A DNA stretch of 64,000 nt from Prosopocoilus inquinatus (GCA_036172665.1 CM069870.1:43730001-43794000), one strand, 5' to 3'; positions 40,366 through 55,041 are shown, numbered from the stretch's first letter. The notes: generated by a model from the letters alone, not told the origin. A program made the numbers and translations.

Positions 40366-40419
40366 TCATGTTATTTGACGTTTGGATGGACTCCAGTAAC
40401 TCTGATGTGAGATACGAAA

Positions 40420-42250
40420 TTTTCGGACGCAGCAGAAGCTGGAAATAGTTTTAAACGAAACAACACGCATTAGTGTTGTTCCTGTGATGTATCTAATCGA
40501 TCGTTACTTATCTATCATGTTATTTGATGTTTGGATGGACTCCAGTAAGTCTGATGTGAGATACGAAATTTTCGGACGCAGCAGAAGCTGGAAATAGTTT
40601 TAAACGAAACAACACGCATTAGCGTTGTTCCTGTGATGTATCTAATCGATCCTTACTTAGCTACTATGTCATTTGACGTTTGGATGGACTCCAGTAACTC
40701 TGATGTGAGATACGAAATTTTCGGACGCAGCAGAAGCTGGAAATAGTTTTAAACGAAACAACACGCATTAGCGTTGTTCCTGTGATGTATCTAATCGATC
40801 CTTACTTAGCTACTATGTTATTTGTCGTTTGGATGGACTCCAGTAACTCTAATGTGAGATACGAAATTTTCGGACGCAGCAGAAGCTGGAAATAGTTTTT
40901 AACGAAACAACACGCATTAGCGTTGTTCCTGTGATGTATCTAATCGATCCTTACTTATCTATCATGTTATTTGACGTTTGGATGGACTCCAGTAACCCTG
41001 ACGTGAGATACGAAGTTCTCGGACGCAGCAGAAACTGGAAATAGTTTTAAACGAAACAACACGTATTAGCGTTGTTCCTGTGATGTATCTAATCGATCCT
41101 TACTCATCTATCATGTTATTTGACGTTTGGATGGACTCCAGTAACTCTGATGTGAGATACAAAGTTTTTGGACGCAGCAGAAGCTGGAAATAGTTTTGAA
41201 CGAAACAACACGTATTAGCGTTGTTCCTGTGATGTATCTAATCGATCCTTACTTAGCTACTATGTTATTTGACATTTCGATGGACTCCAGTAACTCTAAT
41301 GTGAGATACGAAATTTTCGGACGCAGCAGAAGCTGGAAATAGTTTTTAACGAAACAACACGCATTAGTGTTGTTCCTGTGATGTATCTAATCGATCGTTA
41401 CTTATCTATCATGTTATTTGATGTTTGGATGGACTCCAGTAAGTCTGATGTGAGATACGAAATTTTCGGACGCAGCAGAAGCTGGAAATAGTTTTAAACG
41501 AAACAACACGCATTAGCGTTGTTCCTGTGATGTATCTAATCGATCCTTACTTAGCTACTATGTCATTTGACGTTTGGATGGACTCCAGTAACTCTGATGT
41601 GAGATACGAAATTTTCGGACGCAGCAGAAGCTGGAAATAGTTTTAAACGAAACAACACGCATTAGCGTTGTTCCTGTGATGTATCTAATCGATCCTTACT
41701 TAGCTACTATGTTATTTGTCGTTTGGATGGACTCCAGTAACTCTAATGTGAGATACGAAATTTTCGGACGCAGCAGAAGCTGGAAATAGTTTTTAACGAA
41801 ACAACACGCATTAGCGTTGTTCCTGTGATGTATCTAATCGATCCTTACTTATCTATCATGTTATTTGACGTTTGGATGGACTCCAGTAACCCTGACGTGA
41901 GATACGAAGTTCTCGGACGCAGCAGAAACTGGAAATAGTTTTAAACGAAACAACACGTATTAGCGTTGTTCCTGTGATGTATCTAATCGATCCTTACTCA
42001 TCTATCATGTTATTTGACGTTTGGATGGACTCCAGTAACTCTGATGTGAGATACAAAGTTTTTGGACGCAGCAGAAGCTGGAAATAGTTTTGAACGAAAC
42101 AACACGTATTAGCGTTGTTCCTGTGATGTATCTAATCGATCCTTACTTAGCTACTATGTTATTTGACATTTCGATGGACTCCAGTAACTCTAATGTGAGA
42201 TACGAAATTTTCGGACGCAGCAGAAGCTGGAAATAGTTTTTAACGAAACA
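40420..42250 (+). repeat. 6-monomer HOR, period 894 bp, two copies
   Basis: ATCGATCGTTACTTATC, with TCGTTAC at 40501 and 41395, and GTCATTTGACG, with GTCATTT at 40668 and 41562, are both exactly 894 bp (6 x 149) apart. Further shared markers are TTATTTGTCGTTTGG, AGTTTTTAACG and TTTGACATTTCG. These two copies are among the cleanest short HOR copies in the window, suggesting recent duplication. Edges are approximate. Confidence 0.88.
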
Positions 42251-45200
42251 ACACGCATTAGCGTTGTTCCTGTGATGTATCTAATCGATCCTTACTTAGC
42301 TACTATGTTATTTGACGTTTGAATGGACTCCAGTAACTCTGATGTGAGATACGAAATTTTCGGACGCAGCAGAAGCTGGAAATAGTTTTAAACGAAACAG
42401 CACGCATTAGTGTTGTTCCTGTGATGTATCTAATCGATCCTTACTTATCTATCATGTTATTTGATGTTTGGATGGACTCCAGTAAGTCTGATGTGAGATA
42501 CAAAGTTTTTGGACGCAGCAGGAGCTGGAAATAGTTTTAAACGAAACAACACGTATTAGCGTTGTTCCTGTGCTGTATCTAATCGATCCTTACTCATATA
42601 TCATGTTATTTGACGTTTGGATGGACTCCAGTAACTCTGATGTGAGATACAAAGTTTTTGGACGCAGCAGAAGCTGGAAATAGTTTTGAACGAAACAACA
42701 CGTATTAGCGTTGTTCCTGTGATGTATCTAATCGATCCTTACTCATCTATCATGTTATTTGGCGTTTCGATGGACTCCAGTAGCTCTGATGTGAGATACG
42801 ACGTTTTCGGACGCAGCAGAAGCTGGAAATAGTTTTAAACGAAACAACACGTACTAGCGTTGTTCCTGTGATGTATCTAATCGATCCTTACTCATCTATC
42901 ATGTTATTTGACGTTTGGATGGACTCCAGTAACTCTGATGTGAGATACAAAGTTTTTGGACGCAGCAGAAGCTGGAAATAGTTTTGAACGAAACAACACG
43001 TATTAGCGTTGTTCCTGTGATGTATCTAATCGATCCTTACTCATCTATCATGTTATTTGACGTTTGGATGGACTCCAGTAACTCTGATGTGAGATACGAA
43101 ATTTTCGGACGCAGCAGAAGCTGGAAATAGTTTTAAACGAAACAGCACGCATTAGTGTTGTTCCTGTGATGTATCTAATCGATCCTTACTCATCTATCAT
43201 GTTATTTGACGTTTGGATGGACTCCAGTAACTCTGATGTGAGATACGAAATTTTCGGACGCAGCAGAAGCTGGAAATAGTTTTAAACGAAACAGCACGCA
43301 TTAGTGTTGTTCCTGTGATGTATCTAATCGATCCTTACTTATCTATCATGTTATTTGATGTTTGGATGGACTCCAGTAAGTCTGATGTGAGATACAAAGT
43401 TTTTGGACGCAGCAGGAGCTGGAAATAGTTTTAAACGAAACAACACGTATTAGCGTTGTTCCTGTGATGTATCTAATCGATCCTTACTCATCTATCATGT
43501 TATTTGACGTTTGGATGGACTCCAGTAACCCTGACGTGATATACGAAGTTCTCGGACGCAGCAGAAGCTGGAAATAATTTTAAACGAAACAACACGCATT
43601 AGCGTTGTTCCTGTGATGTATCTAATCGATCCTTACTTATCTATCATGTTATTTGACGTTTGGATGGACTCCAGTAACCCTGACGTGAGATACGAAGTTC
43701 TCGGACGCAGCAGAAGCTGGAAATAGTTTTAAACGAAACAACACGTATTAGCGTTGTTCCTGTGATGTATCTAATCGATCCTTACTCATCTATCATGTTA
43801 TTTGACGTTTGGATGGACTCCAGTAACCCTGACGTGAGATACGAAGATCTCGGACGCAGCAGAAGCTGGAAATAGTTTTTAAACGAAACAACACGCATTA
43901 GCGTTGTTCCTGTGATGTATCTAATCGATCCTTACTTATCTATCATGTTATTTGACGTTTGGATGGACTCCAGTAACCCTGACATGAGATACGAAGTTCT
44001 CGGACGCAGCAGAAGCTAAAAATAGTTTTAAACGAAACAACACGTATTAGCGTTGTTCCTGTGCTGTATCTAATCGATCCTTACTCATATATCATGTTAT
44101 TTGACGTTTGGATGGACTCCAGTAACTCTGATGTGAGATACAAAGTTTTTGGACGCAGCAGAAGCTGGAAATAGTTTTGAACGAAACAACACGTATTAGC
44201 GTTGTTCCTGTGATGTATCTAATCGATCCTTACTCATCTATCATGTTATTTGGCGTTTCGATGGACTCCAGTAGCTCTGATGTGAGATACGACGTTTTCG
44301 GACGCAGCAGAAGCTGGAAATAGTTTTAAACGAAACAACACGTACTAGCGTTGTTCCTGTGATGTATCTAATCGATCCTTACTCATCTATCATGTTATTT
44401 GACGTTTGGATGGACTCCAGTAACTCTGATGTGAGATACAAAGTTTTTGGACGCAGCAGAAGCTGGAAATAGTTTTGAACGAAACAACACGTATTAGCGT
44501 TGTTCCTGTGATGTATCTAATCGATCCTTACTCATCTATCATGTTATTTGACGTTTGGATGGACTCCAGTAACTCTGATGTGAGATACGAAATTTTCGGA
44601 CGCAGCAGAAGCTGGAAATAGTTTTAAACGAAACAGCACGCATTAGTGTTGTTCCTGTGATGTATCTAATCGATCCTTACTCATCTATCATGTTATTTGA
44701 CGTTTGGATGGACTCCAGTATCCCTGACGTGATATACGAAGTTCTCGGACGCAGCAGAATCTGGAAATAATTTTAAACGAAACAACACGTATTAGCGTTG
44801 TTCCTGTGATGTATCTAATCGATCCTTACTCATCTATCATGTTATTTGACGTTTGGATGGACTCCAGTAACCCTGACGTGATATACGAAGTTCTCGGACG
44901 CAGCAGAAGCTGGAAATAATTTTAAACGAAACAACACGTATTAGCGTTGTTCCTGTGATGTATCTAATCGATCCTTACTCATCTATCATGTTATTTGACG
45001 TTTGGATGGACTCCAGTAACCCTGACGTGAGATACGAAGTTCTCGGACGCAGCAGAAGCTGGAAATAGTTTTTAAACCAAACAACACGCATTAGCGTTGT
45101 TCCTGTGATGTATCTAATCGATCCTTACTTATCTATCATGTTATTTGACGTTTGGATGGACTCCAGTAACCCTGACATGAGATACGAAGTTCTCGGACGC

Positions 45201-47386
45201 AGCAGAAGCTAAAAATAGTTTTAAACGAAACAACACGTATTAGCGTTGTTCCTGTGATGTATCTAATCGATCCTTACTCATCTATCATGTTATTTGACGT
45301 TTGGATGGACTCCAGTAACTCTGATGTGAGATACAAAGTTTTTGGACGCAGCAGAAGCTGGAAATAGTTTTGAACGAAACAACACGTATTAGCGTTGTTC
45401 CTGTGATGTATCTAATCGATCCTTACTCATCTATCATGTTATTTGACGTTTGGATGGACTCCAGTAACTCTGATGTGAGATACAAAGTTTTTGGACGCAG
45501 CAGAAGCTGGAAATAGTTTTGAACGAAACAACACGTATTAGCGTTGTTACTGTGATGTATCTAATCGATACTTACTTATCTATCATGTTATTTGACGTTT
45601 GGATGGACTCCAGTATGTCTGATGTGTGATACAAATTTTTTGGACGCAGCAGGAGCTGGAAATAGTTTTAAACGAAACAACACATATTAGCGTTGTTCCT
45701 GTGCTGTATCTAATCGATCCTTACTTAGCTACTATGTTATTTGACATTTCGATGGACTCCAGTAACTCTAATGTGAGATACGAAATTTTCGGACGCAGCA
45801 GAAGCTGGAAATAGTTTTAAACGAAACAACACGCATTAGCGTTGTTCCTGTGATGTATCTAATCGATCCTTACTCATCTATCATGTTATTTGACGTTTGG
45901 ATGGACTCCAGTAACTCTGATGTGAGATACAAAGTTTTTGGACGCAGCAGAAGCTGGAAATAGTTTTGAACGAAACAACACGTATTAGCGTTGTTCCTGT
46001 GATGTATCTAATCGATCCTTACTTAGCTACTATGTTATTTGACATTTCGATGGACTCCAGTAACTCTAATGTGAGATACGAAATTTTCGGACGCAGCAGA
46101 AGCTGGAAATAGTTTTAAACGAAACAACACGCATTAGCGTTGTTCCTGTGATGTATCTAATCGATCCTTACTCACCTATCATGTTATTTGGCGTTTCGAT
46201 GGACTCCAGTAACTTTGATGTGAGATACGAAGTTCCCGGACGCAGCAGAAGCTGGAAATAGTTTTAAACGAAACAACACGTATTAGCGTTGTTCCTGTGA
46301 TGTATCTAATCGATCCTTACTCATCTATCATGTTATTTGACGTTTGGATGGACTCCAGTAACTCTGATGTGAGATACGAAATTTTCGGACGCAGCAGAAG
46401 CTGGAAATAGTTTTAAACGAAACAACACGCATTAGCGTTGTTCCTGTGATGTTTCTAATCGATCCTTACTTAGCTACTATGTTATTTGACGTTTGGATGG
46501 ACTCCAGTAACTCTAATGTGAGATACGAAATTTTCGGACGCAGCAGAAGCTGGAAATAGTTTTAAACGAAACAACACGCATTAGCGTTGTTCCTGTGATG
46601 TATCTAATCGATCCTTACTTATCTATCATGTTATTTGACGTTTGGATGGACTCCAGTAACCCTGACGTGAGATACGAAGTTCTCGGACGCAGCAAAAGCT
46701 GGAAATAGTTTTAAACGAAACAACACGTATTAGCGTTGTTCCTGTGATGTATCTAATCGATCCTTACTCATCTATCATGTTATTTGACGTTTGGATGGAC
46801 TCCAGTAACTCTGATGTGAGATACAAAGTTTTTGGACGCAGCAGAAGCTGGAAATAATTTGAAACGAAACAACACGTATTTTCGTTGTTCCTGTGCTGTA
46901 TCTAATCGATCCTTACTCATATATCATGTTATTTGGCGTTTCGATGGACTCCAGTAGCTCTGATGTGAGAAACGACGTTTTCGGACGCAGCAGAAGCTGG
47001 AAATAGTTTTAAACGAAACAACACGTATTAGCGTTGTTCCTGTGATGTATCTAATCGATCCTTACTCATCTATCATGTTATTTGACGTTTCGATGGACTC
47101 CAGTAACTCTAATGTGAGATACGAAATTTTCGGACCCAGCAGAAGCTGGAAATAGTTTTAAACGAAACAACACGCATTAGCGTTGTTCCTGTGATGTATC
47201 TAATCGATCCTTACTTATCTATAATGTTATTTGACGTTTGGATGGACTCCAGTAACCCTGACGTGAGATACGAAATTTTCGAACGCAGCAGAAGCTGGAA
47301 ATAGTTTTAAACGAAACAACACGCATTAGCGTTGTTCCTGTGATGTATCTAATCGATCCTTACTCACCTATCATGTTATTTGGCGT

Positions 47387-47424
47387 TTCGATGGACTCCA
47401 GTAAAGTTACTGGAGTCCATCGAA
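47387..47424. repeat. Fold-back inverted repeat, site 1 (18-bp perfect arms)
   Basis: The left arm TTCGATGGACTCCAGTAA (47387-47404) and its exact reverse complement TTACTGGAGTCCATCGAA (47407-47424) are separated by AG. A normal class S unit would continue from CAGTAA with CTTTGATG. Here 28 bases replace one C, so the monomer is 176 bp (47381-47556). The inserted piece is the reverse complement of the monomer's own sequence up to GTAACT, plus TGTGAGAA. As single-stranded DNA or RNA it would form a stable hairpin. Confidence 0.95.
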
Positions 47425-49052
47425 TGTGAGAATTTGATGTGAGATACGAAGTTCTCGGACGCAGCTGAAGCTGGAAATAGTTTTAAATGAAACAACACGT
47501 ATTAGCGTTGTTCCTGTGATGTATCTAAACGATCCTTACTTATCTAACATGTTATTTGACGTTTGGATGGACTCCAGTAACTCTGATGTGAGATACAAAG
47601 TTTTTGGACGCAGCAGAAGCTGGAAATAGTTTTGAACGAAACAACACGTATTAGCGTTGTTCCTGTGATGTATCTAATCGATCCTTACTTAGCTACTATG
47701 TTATTTGACATTTCGATGGACTCCAGTAACTCTAATGTGAGATACGAAATTTTCGGACGCAGCAGAAGCTGGAAATAGTTTTAAACGAAACAACACGCAT
47801 TAGCGTTGTTCCTGTGATGTATCTAATCTATCCTTACTCACCTATCATGTTATTTGGCGTTTCGATGGACTCCAGTAACTTTGATGTGAGATACGAAGTT
47901 CTCGGACGCAGCAGAAGCTGGAAATAGTTTTAAACGAAACAACACGTATTAGCGTTGTTCCTGTGATGTATCTAATCGATCCTTACTCATCTATCATGTT
48001 ATTTGACGTTTGGATGGACTCCAGTAACTCTGATGTGAGATACGAAATTTTCGGACGCAGCAGAAGCTGGAAATAGTTTTAAACGAAACAACACGCATTA
48101 GCGCTGTTCCTGTGATGTTTCTAATCGATCCTTACTTAGCTACTATGTTATTTGACGTTTGGATGGACTCCAGTAACTCTAATGTGAGATACGAAATTTT
48201 CGGACGCAGCAGAAGCTGGAAATAGTTTTAAACGAAACAACACGCATTAGCGTTGTTCCTGTGATGTATCTAATCGATCCTTACTTATCTATCATGTTAT
48301 TTGACGTTTGGATGGACTCCAGTAACCCTGACGTGAGATACGAAGTTCTCGGACGCAGCAAAAGCTGGAAATAGTTTTAAACGAAACAACACGTATTAGC
48401 GTTGTTCCTGTGATGTATCTAATCGATCCTTACTCATCTATCATGTTATTTGACGTTTGGATGGACTCCAGTAACTCTGATGTGAGATACAAAGTTTTTG
48501 GACGCAGCAGAAGCTGGAAATAGTTTGAAACGAAACAACACGTATTTTCGTTGTTCCTGTGCTGTATCTAATCGATCCTTACTCATATATCATGTTATTT
48601 GGCGTTTCGATGGACTCCAGTAGCTCTGATGTGAGAAACGACGTTTTCGGACGCAGCAGAAGCTGGAAATAGTTTTAAACGAAACAACACGTATTAGCGT
48701 TGTTCCTGTGATGTATCTAATCGATCCTTACTCATCTATCATGTTATTTGACGTTTCGATGGACTCCAGTAACTCTAATGTGAGATACGAAATTTTCGGA
48801 TCCAGCAGAAGCTGGAAATAGTTTTAAACGAAACAACACGCATTAGCGTTGTTCCTGTGATGTATCTAATCGATCCTTACTTATCTATAATGTTATTTGA
48901 CGTTTGGATGGACTCCAGTAACCCTGACGTGAGATACGAAATTTTCGAACGCAGCAGAAGCTGGAAATAGTTTTAAACGAAACAACACGCATTAGCGTTG
49001 TTCCTGTGATGTATCTAATCGATCCTTACTCACCTATCATGTTATTTGGCGT

Positions 49053-49090
49053 TTCGATGGACTCCAGTAAAGTTACTGGAGTCCATCGAA
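49053..49090. repeat. Fold-back inverted repeat, site 2
   Basis: This structure is identical to the one at 47387: left arm 49053-49070, AG spacer, right arm 49073-49090. It sits in the second 1666-bp HOR copy of unit A. Confidence 0.95.
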
Positions 49091-52000
49091 TGTGAGAATT
49101 TGATGTGAGATACGAAGTTCTCGGACGCAGCTGAAGCTGGAAATAGTTTTAAATGAAACAACACGTATTAGCGTTGTTCCTGTGATGTATCTAAACGATC
49201 CTTACTTATCTAACATGTTATTTGACGTTTGGATGGACTCCAGTAACTCTGATGTGAGATACAAAGTTTTTGGACGCAGCAGAAGCTGGAAATAGTTTTG
49301 AAGGAAACAACACGTATTAGCGTTGTTCCTGTGATGTATCTAATCGATCCTTACTTAGCTACTATGTTATTTGACGTTTCGATGGACTCCAGTAACTCTA
49401 ATGATAGATACGAAATTTTCGGACGCAGCAGAAGCTGGAAATAGTTTTAAACGAAACAACACGCATTAGCGTTGTTCCTGTGATGTATCTAATCGATCCT
49501 TACTCACCTATCATGTTATTTGGCGTTTCGATGGACTCCAGTAACTTTGATGTGAGATACGAAGTTCTCGGACGCAGCTGAAGCTGGAAATAGTTTTAAA
49601 TGAAACAACACGTATTAGCGTTGTTCCTGTGATGTATCTAAACGATCCTTACTTATCTAACATGTTATTTGACGTTTGGATGGACTCCAGTAAGTCTGAT
49701 GTGAGATACAAAGTTTTTGGACGCAGCAGGAGCTGGAAATAGTTTTGAACGAAACAACACGTATTAGCGTTGTTCCTGTGATGTATCTAATCGATCCTTA
49801 CTCATCTATCATGTTATTTATCGTTTCGATGGACTCCAGTAGCTCTGATGTGAGATACGACGTTTTCGGACGCAGCAGAAGCTGGAAATAGTTCTAAACG
49901 AAACAACACGTATTAGCGTTGTTCCTGAGATGTATCTAATCGATCCTTACTCATCTATCATGTTATTTGACGTTTCGATGGACTCCAGTAACTCTAATGT
50001 GAGATACGAAATTTTCGGACGCAGCAGAAGCTGGAAATAGTTTTAAACGAAACAACACGTATTAGCGTTGTTCCTGTGATGTATCTAATCGATCCTTACT
50101 CATCTATCATGTTATTTGACGTTTGGATGGACTCCAGTAACCCTGACGTGATATACGAAATTCTCGGACGCAGCAGAAGCTGGAAATAATTTTAAACGAA
50201 ACAACACGTATTAGCGTTGTTCCTGTGATGTATCTAATCGATCCTTACTCATCTATCATGTTATTTGACGTTTGGATGGACTCCAGTAACCCTGACGTGA
50301 TATACGAAGTTCTCGGACGCAGCAGAAGCTGGAAATAATTTTAAACGAAACAACACGTATTAGCGTTGTTCCTGTGATGTATCTAATCGATCCTTACTCA
50401 TCTATCATGTTATTTGACGTTTGGATGGACTCCAGTAACCCTGACGTGAGATACGAAGTTCTCGGACGCAGCAGAAGCTGGAAATAGTTTTAAACGAAAC
50501 AACACGTATTAGCGTTGTTCCTGTGATGTATCTAATCGATCCTTACTCATCTATCATGTTATTTGACGTTTGGATGGACTCCAGTAACTCTGATGTGAGA
50601 TACGACGTTTTCGGACGCAGCAGAAGCTGGAAATAGTTTTAAACGAAACAACACGTACTAGCGTTGTTCCTGTGATGTATCTAATCGATCCTTACTCATC
50701 TATCATGTTATTTGACGTTTGGATGGACTCCAGTAACTCTGATGTGAGATACAAAGTTTTTGGACGCAGCAGAAGCTGGAAATAGTTTTGAACGAAACAA
50801 CACGTATTAGCGTTGTTCCTGTGATGTATCTAATCGATCCTTACTCATCTATCATGTTATTTGACGTTTGGATGGACTCCAGTAACTCTGATGTGAGATA
50901 CGAAATTTTCGGACGCAGCAGAAGCTGGAAATAGTTTTAAACGAAACAGCACGCATTAGTGTTGTTCCTGTGATGTATCTAATCGATCCTTACTTATCTA
51001 TCATGTTATTTGATGTTTGGATGGACTCCAGTAAGTCTGATGTGAGATACAAAGTTTTTGGACGCAGCAGGAGCTGGAAATAGTTTTAAACGAAACAACA
51101 CGTATTAGCGTTGTTCCTGTGATGTATCTAATCGATCCTTACTCATCTATCATGTTATTTGACGTTTGGATGGACTCCAGTAACCCTGACGTGATATACG
51201 AAGTTCTCGGACGCAGCAGAAGCTGGAAATAATTTTAAACGAAACAACACGCATTAGCGTTGTTCCTGTGATGTATCTAATCGATCCTTACTTATCTATC
51301 ATGTTATTTGACGTTTGGATGGACTCCAGTAACCCTGACGTGAGATACGAAGTTCTCGGACGCAGCAGAAGCTGGAAATAGTTTTAAACGAAACAACACG
51401 TATTAGCGTTGTTCCTGTGATGTATCTAATCGATCCTTACTCATCTATCATGTTATTTGACGTTTGGATGGACTCCAGTAACCCTGACGTGAGATACGAA
51501 GATCTCGGACGCAGCAGAAGCTGGAAATAGTTTTTAAACGAAACAACACGCATTAGCGTTGTTCCTGTGATGTATCTAATCGATCCTTACTTATCTATCA
51601 TGTTATTTGACGTTTGGATGGACTCCAGTAACCCTGACATGAGATACGAAGTTCTCGGACGCAGCAGAAGCTAAAAATAGTTTTAAACGAAACAACACGT
51701 ATTAGCGTTGTTCCTGTGCTGTATCTAATCGATCCTTACTCATATATCATGTTATTTGACGTTTGGATGGACTCCAGTAACTCTGATGTGAGATACAAAG
51801 TTTTTGGACGCAGCAGAAGCTGGAAATAGTTTTGAACGAAACAACACGTATTAGCGTTGTTCCTGTGATGTATCTAATCGATCCTTACTCATCTATCATG
51901 TTATTTGGCGTTTCGATGGACTCCAGTAGCTCTGATGTGAGATACGACGTTTTCGGACGCAGCAGAAGCTGGAAATAGTTTTAAACGAAACAACACGTAC

Positions 52001-55000
52001 TAGCGTTGTTCCTGTGATGTATCTAATCGATCCTTACTCATCTATCATGTTATTTGACGTTTGGATGGACTCCAGTAACTCTGATGTGAGATACAAAGTT
52101 TTTGGACGCAGCAGAAGCTGGAAATAGTTTTGAACGAAACAACACGTATTAGCGTTGTTCCTGTGATGTATCTAATCGATCCTTACTCATCTATCATGTT
52201 ATTTGACGTTTGGATGGACTCCAGTAACTCTGATGTGAGATACGAAATTTTCGGACGCAGCAGAAGCTGGAAATAGTTTTAAACGAAACAGCACGCATTA
52301 GTGTTGTTCCTGTGATGTATCTAATCGATCCTTACTCATCTATCATGTTATTTGACGTTTGGATGGACTCCAGTATCCCTGACGTGATATACGAAGTTCT
52401 CGGACGCAGCAGAATCTGGAAATAATTTTAAACGAAACAACACGTATTAGCGTTGTTCCTGTGATGTATCTAATCGATCCTTACTCATCTATCATGTTAT
52501 TTGACGTTTGGATGGACTCCAGTAACCCTGACGTGATATACGAAGTTCTCGGACGCAGCAGAAGCTGGAAATAATTTTAAACGAAACAACACGTATTAGC
52601 GTTGTTCCTGTGATGTATCTAATCGATCCTTACTCATCTATCATGTTATTTGACGTTTGGATGGACTCCAGTAACCCTGACGTGAGATACGAAGTTCTCG
52701 GACGCAGCAGAAGCTGGAAATAGTTTTTAAACCAAACAACACGCATTAGCGTTGTTCCTGTGATGTATCTAATCGATCCTTACTTATCTATCATGTTATT
52801 TGACGTTTGGATGGACTCCAGTAACCCTGACATGAGATACGAAGTTCTCGGACGCAGCAGAAGCTAAAAATAGTTTTAAACGAAACAACACGTATTAGCG
52901 TTGTTCCTGTGATGTATCTAATCGATCCTTACTCATCTATCATGTTATTTGACGTTTGGATGGACTCCAGTAACTCTGATGTGAGATACAAAGTTTTTGG
53001 ACGCAGCAGAAGCTGGAAATAGTTTTGAACGAAACAACACGTATTAGCGTTGTTCCTGTGATGTATCTAATCGATCCTTACTCATCTATCATGTTATTTG
53101 ACGTTTGGATGGACTCCAGTAACTCTGATGTGAGATACAAAGTTTTTGGACGCAGCAGAAGCTGGAAATAGTTTTGAACGAAACAACACGTATTAGCGTT
53201 GTTACTGTGATGTATCTAATCGATACTTACTTATCTATCATGTTATTTGACGTTTGGATGGACTCCAGTATGTCTGATGTGTGATACAAATTTTTTGGAC
53301 GCAGCAGGAGCTGGAAATAGTTTTAAACGAAACAACACATATTAGCGTTGTTCCTGTGCTGTATCTAATCGATCCTTACTTAGCTACTATGTTATTTGAC
53401 ATTTCGATGGACTCCAGTAACTCTAATGTGAGATACGAAATTTTCGGACGCAGCAGAAGCTGGAAATAGTTTTAAACGAAACAACACGCATTAGCGTTGT
53501 TCCTGTGATGTATCTAATCGATCCTTACTCATCTATCATGTTATTTGACGTTTGGATGGACTCCAGTAACTCTGATGTGAGATACAAAGTTTTTGGACGC
53601 AGCAGAAGCTGGAAATAGTTTTGAACGAAACAACACGTATTAGCGTTGTTCCTGTGATGTATCTAATCGATCCTTACTTAGCTACTATGTTATTTGACAT
53701 TTCGATGGACTCCAGTAACTCTAATGTGAGATACGAAATTTTCGGACGCAGCAGAAGCTGGAAATAGTTTTAAACGAAACAACACGCATTAGCGTTGTTC
53801 CTGTGATGTATCTAATCGATCCTTACTCACCTATCATGTTATTTGGCGTTTCGATGGACTCCAGTAACTTTGATGTGAGATACGAAGTTCTCGGACGCAG
53901 CAGAAGCTGGAAATAGTTTTAAACGAAACAACACGTATTAGCGTTGTTCCTGTGATGTATCTAATCGATCCTTACTCATCTATCATGTTATTTGACGTTT
54001 GGATGGACTCCAGTAACTCTGATGTGAGATACGAAATTTTCGGACGCAGCAGAAGCTGGAAATAGTTTTAAACGAAACAACACGCATTAGCGTTGTTCCT
54101 GTGATGTTTCTAATCGATCCTTACTTAGCTACTATGTTATTTGACGTTTGGATGGACTCCAGTAACTCTAATGTGAGATACGAAATTTTCGGACGCAGCA
54201 GAAGCTGGAAATAGTTTTAAACGAAACAACACGCATTAGCGTTGTTCCTGTGATGTATCTAATCGATCCTTACTTATCTATCATGTTATTTGACGTTTGG
54301 ATGGACTCCAGTAACCCTGACGTGAGATACGAAGTTCTCGGACGCAGCAAAAGCTGGAAATAGTTTTAAACGAAACAACACGTATTAGCGTTGTTCCTGT
54401 GATGTATCTAATCGATCCTTACTCATCTATCATGTTATTTGACGTTTGGATGGACTCCAGTAACTCTGATGTGAGATACAAAGTTTTTGGACGCAGCAGA
54501 AGCTGGAAATAATTTGAAACGAAACAACACGTATTTTCGTTGTTCCTGTGCTGTATCTAATCGATCCTTACTCATATATCATGTTATTTGGCGTTTCGAT
54601 GGACTCCAGTAGCTCTGATGTGAGAAACGACGTTTTCGGACGCAGCAGAAGCTGGAAATAGTTTTAAACGAAACAACACGTATTAGCGTTGTTCCTGTGA
54701 TGTATCTAATCGATCCTTACTCATCTATCATGTTATTTGACGTTTCGATGGACTCCAGTAACTCTAATGTGAGATACGAAATTTTCGGACCCAGCAGAAG
54801 CTGGAAATAGTTTTAAACGAAACAACACGCATTAGCGTTGTTCCTGTGATGTATCTAATCGATCCTTACTTATCTATAATGTTATTTGACGTTTGGATGG
54901 ACTCCAGTAACCCTGACGTGAGATACGAAATTTTCGAACGCAGCAGAAGCTGGAAATAGTTTTAAACGAAACAACACGCATTAGCGTTGTTCCTGTGATG

Positions 55001-55041
55001 TATCTAATCGATCCTTACTCACCTATCATGTTATTTGGCGT

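Larger units (their letters stand above)
45880..49211 (+). repeat. 11-monomer HOR of 1666 bp nested in copy A, two copies
   Basis: CTCACCTATCATG (46171 and 47837) and the fold-back hairpin (47387 and 49053) are each 1666 bp apart. That is 11 x 149 plus the 27-bp net insertion. Copies run about 45880-47545 and 47546-49211, each with one hairpin near its end. Small differences include GAAATAATTTG against GAAATAGTTTG, and TTTTCGGACCCAGC against TTTTCGGATCCAGC near 47130 and 48800. A partial third copy lacking the hairpin follows. Confidence 0.88.
42690..50600 (+). repeat. About 7.8 kb HOR, copy A (about 52 monomers)
   Basis: Copy A recurs as B at +7655 bp (from about 43460 on) or +7804 bp (GTACTAGCG at 42851 and 50655), and as C at +17694 bp (42851 and 60545). 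The offset 7655 is 51 x 149 plus 56: two 27-bp fold-back insertions plus two 1-bp insertions (TTTTTAAACG near 43877 and TTTTTAAACC near 45070). Copies A and C have one extra GAAACAGCACGCATTAGTG monomer near 43190-43340 that B lacks. Inside A, about 42541-43170 resembles about 44032-44670 at +1491 bp. A private change, AGTTCCCGG, sits at 46236. Confidence 0.87.

Noticed and set aside
45626..45814. 62-codon reading frame from GTG, with identical copies at 53281-53469 and 63320-63508
   Set aside because: The start is the GTG inside GATGTGTGATAC of a variant satellite monomer, and the stop is the ordinary TAG of GAAATAG. It spans 1.27 monomers with no ribosome-binding site, and its extra copies come only from HOR amplification. 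It shows no feature of a protein-coding gene.
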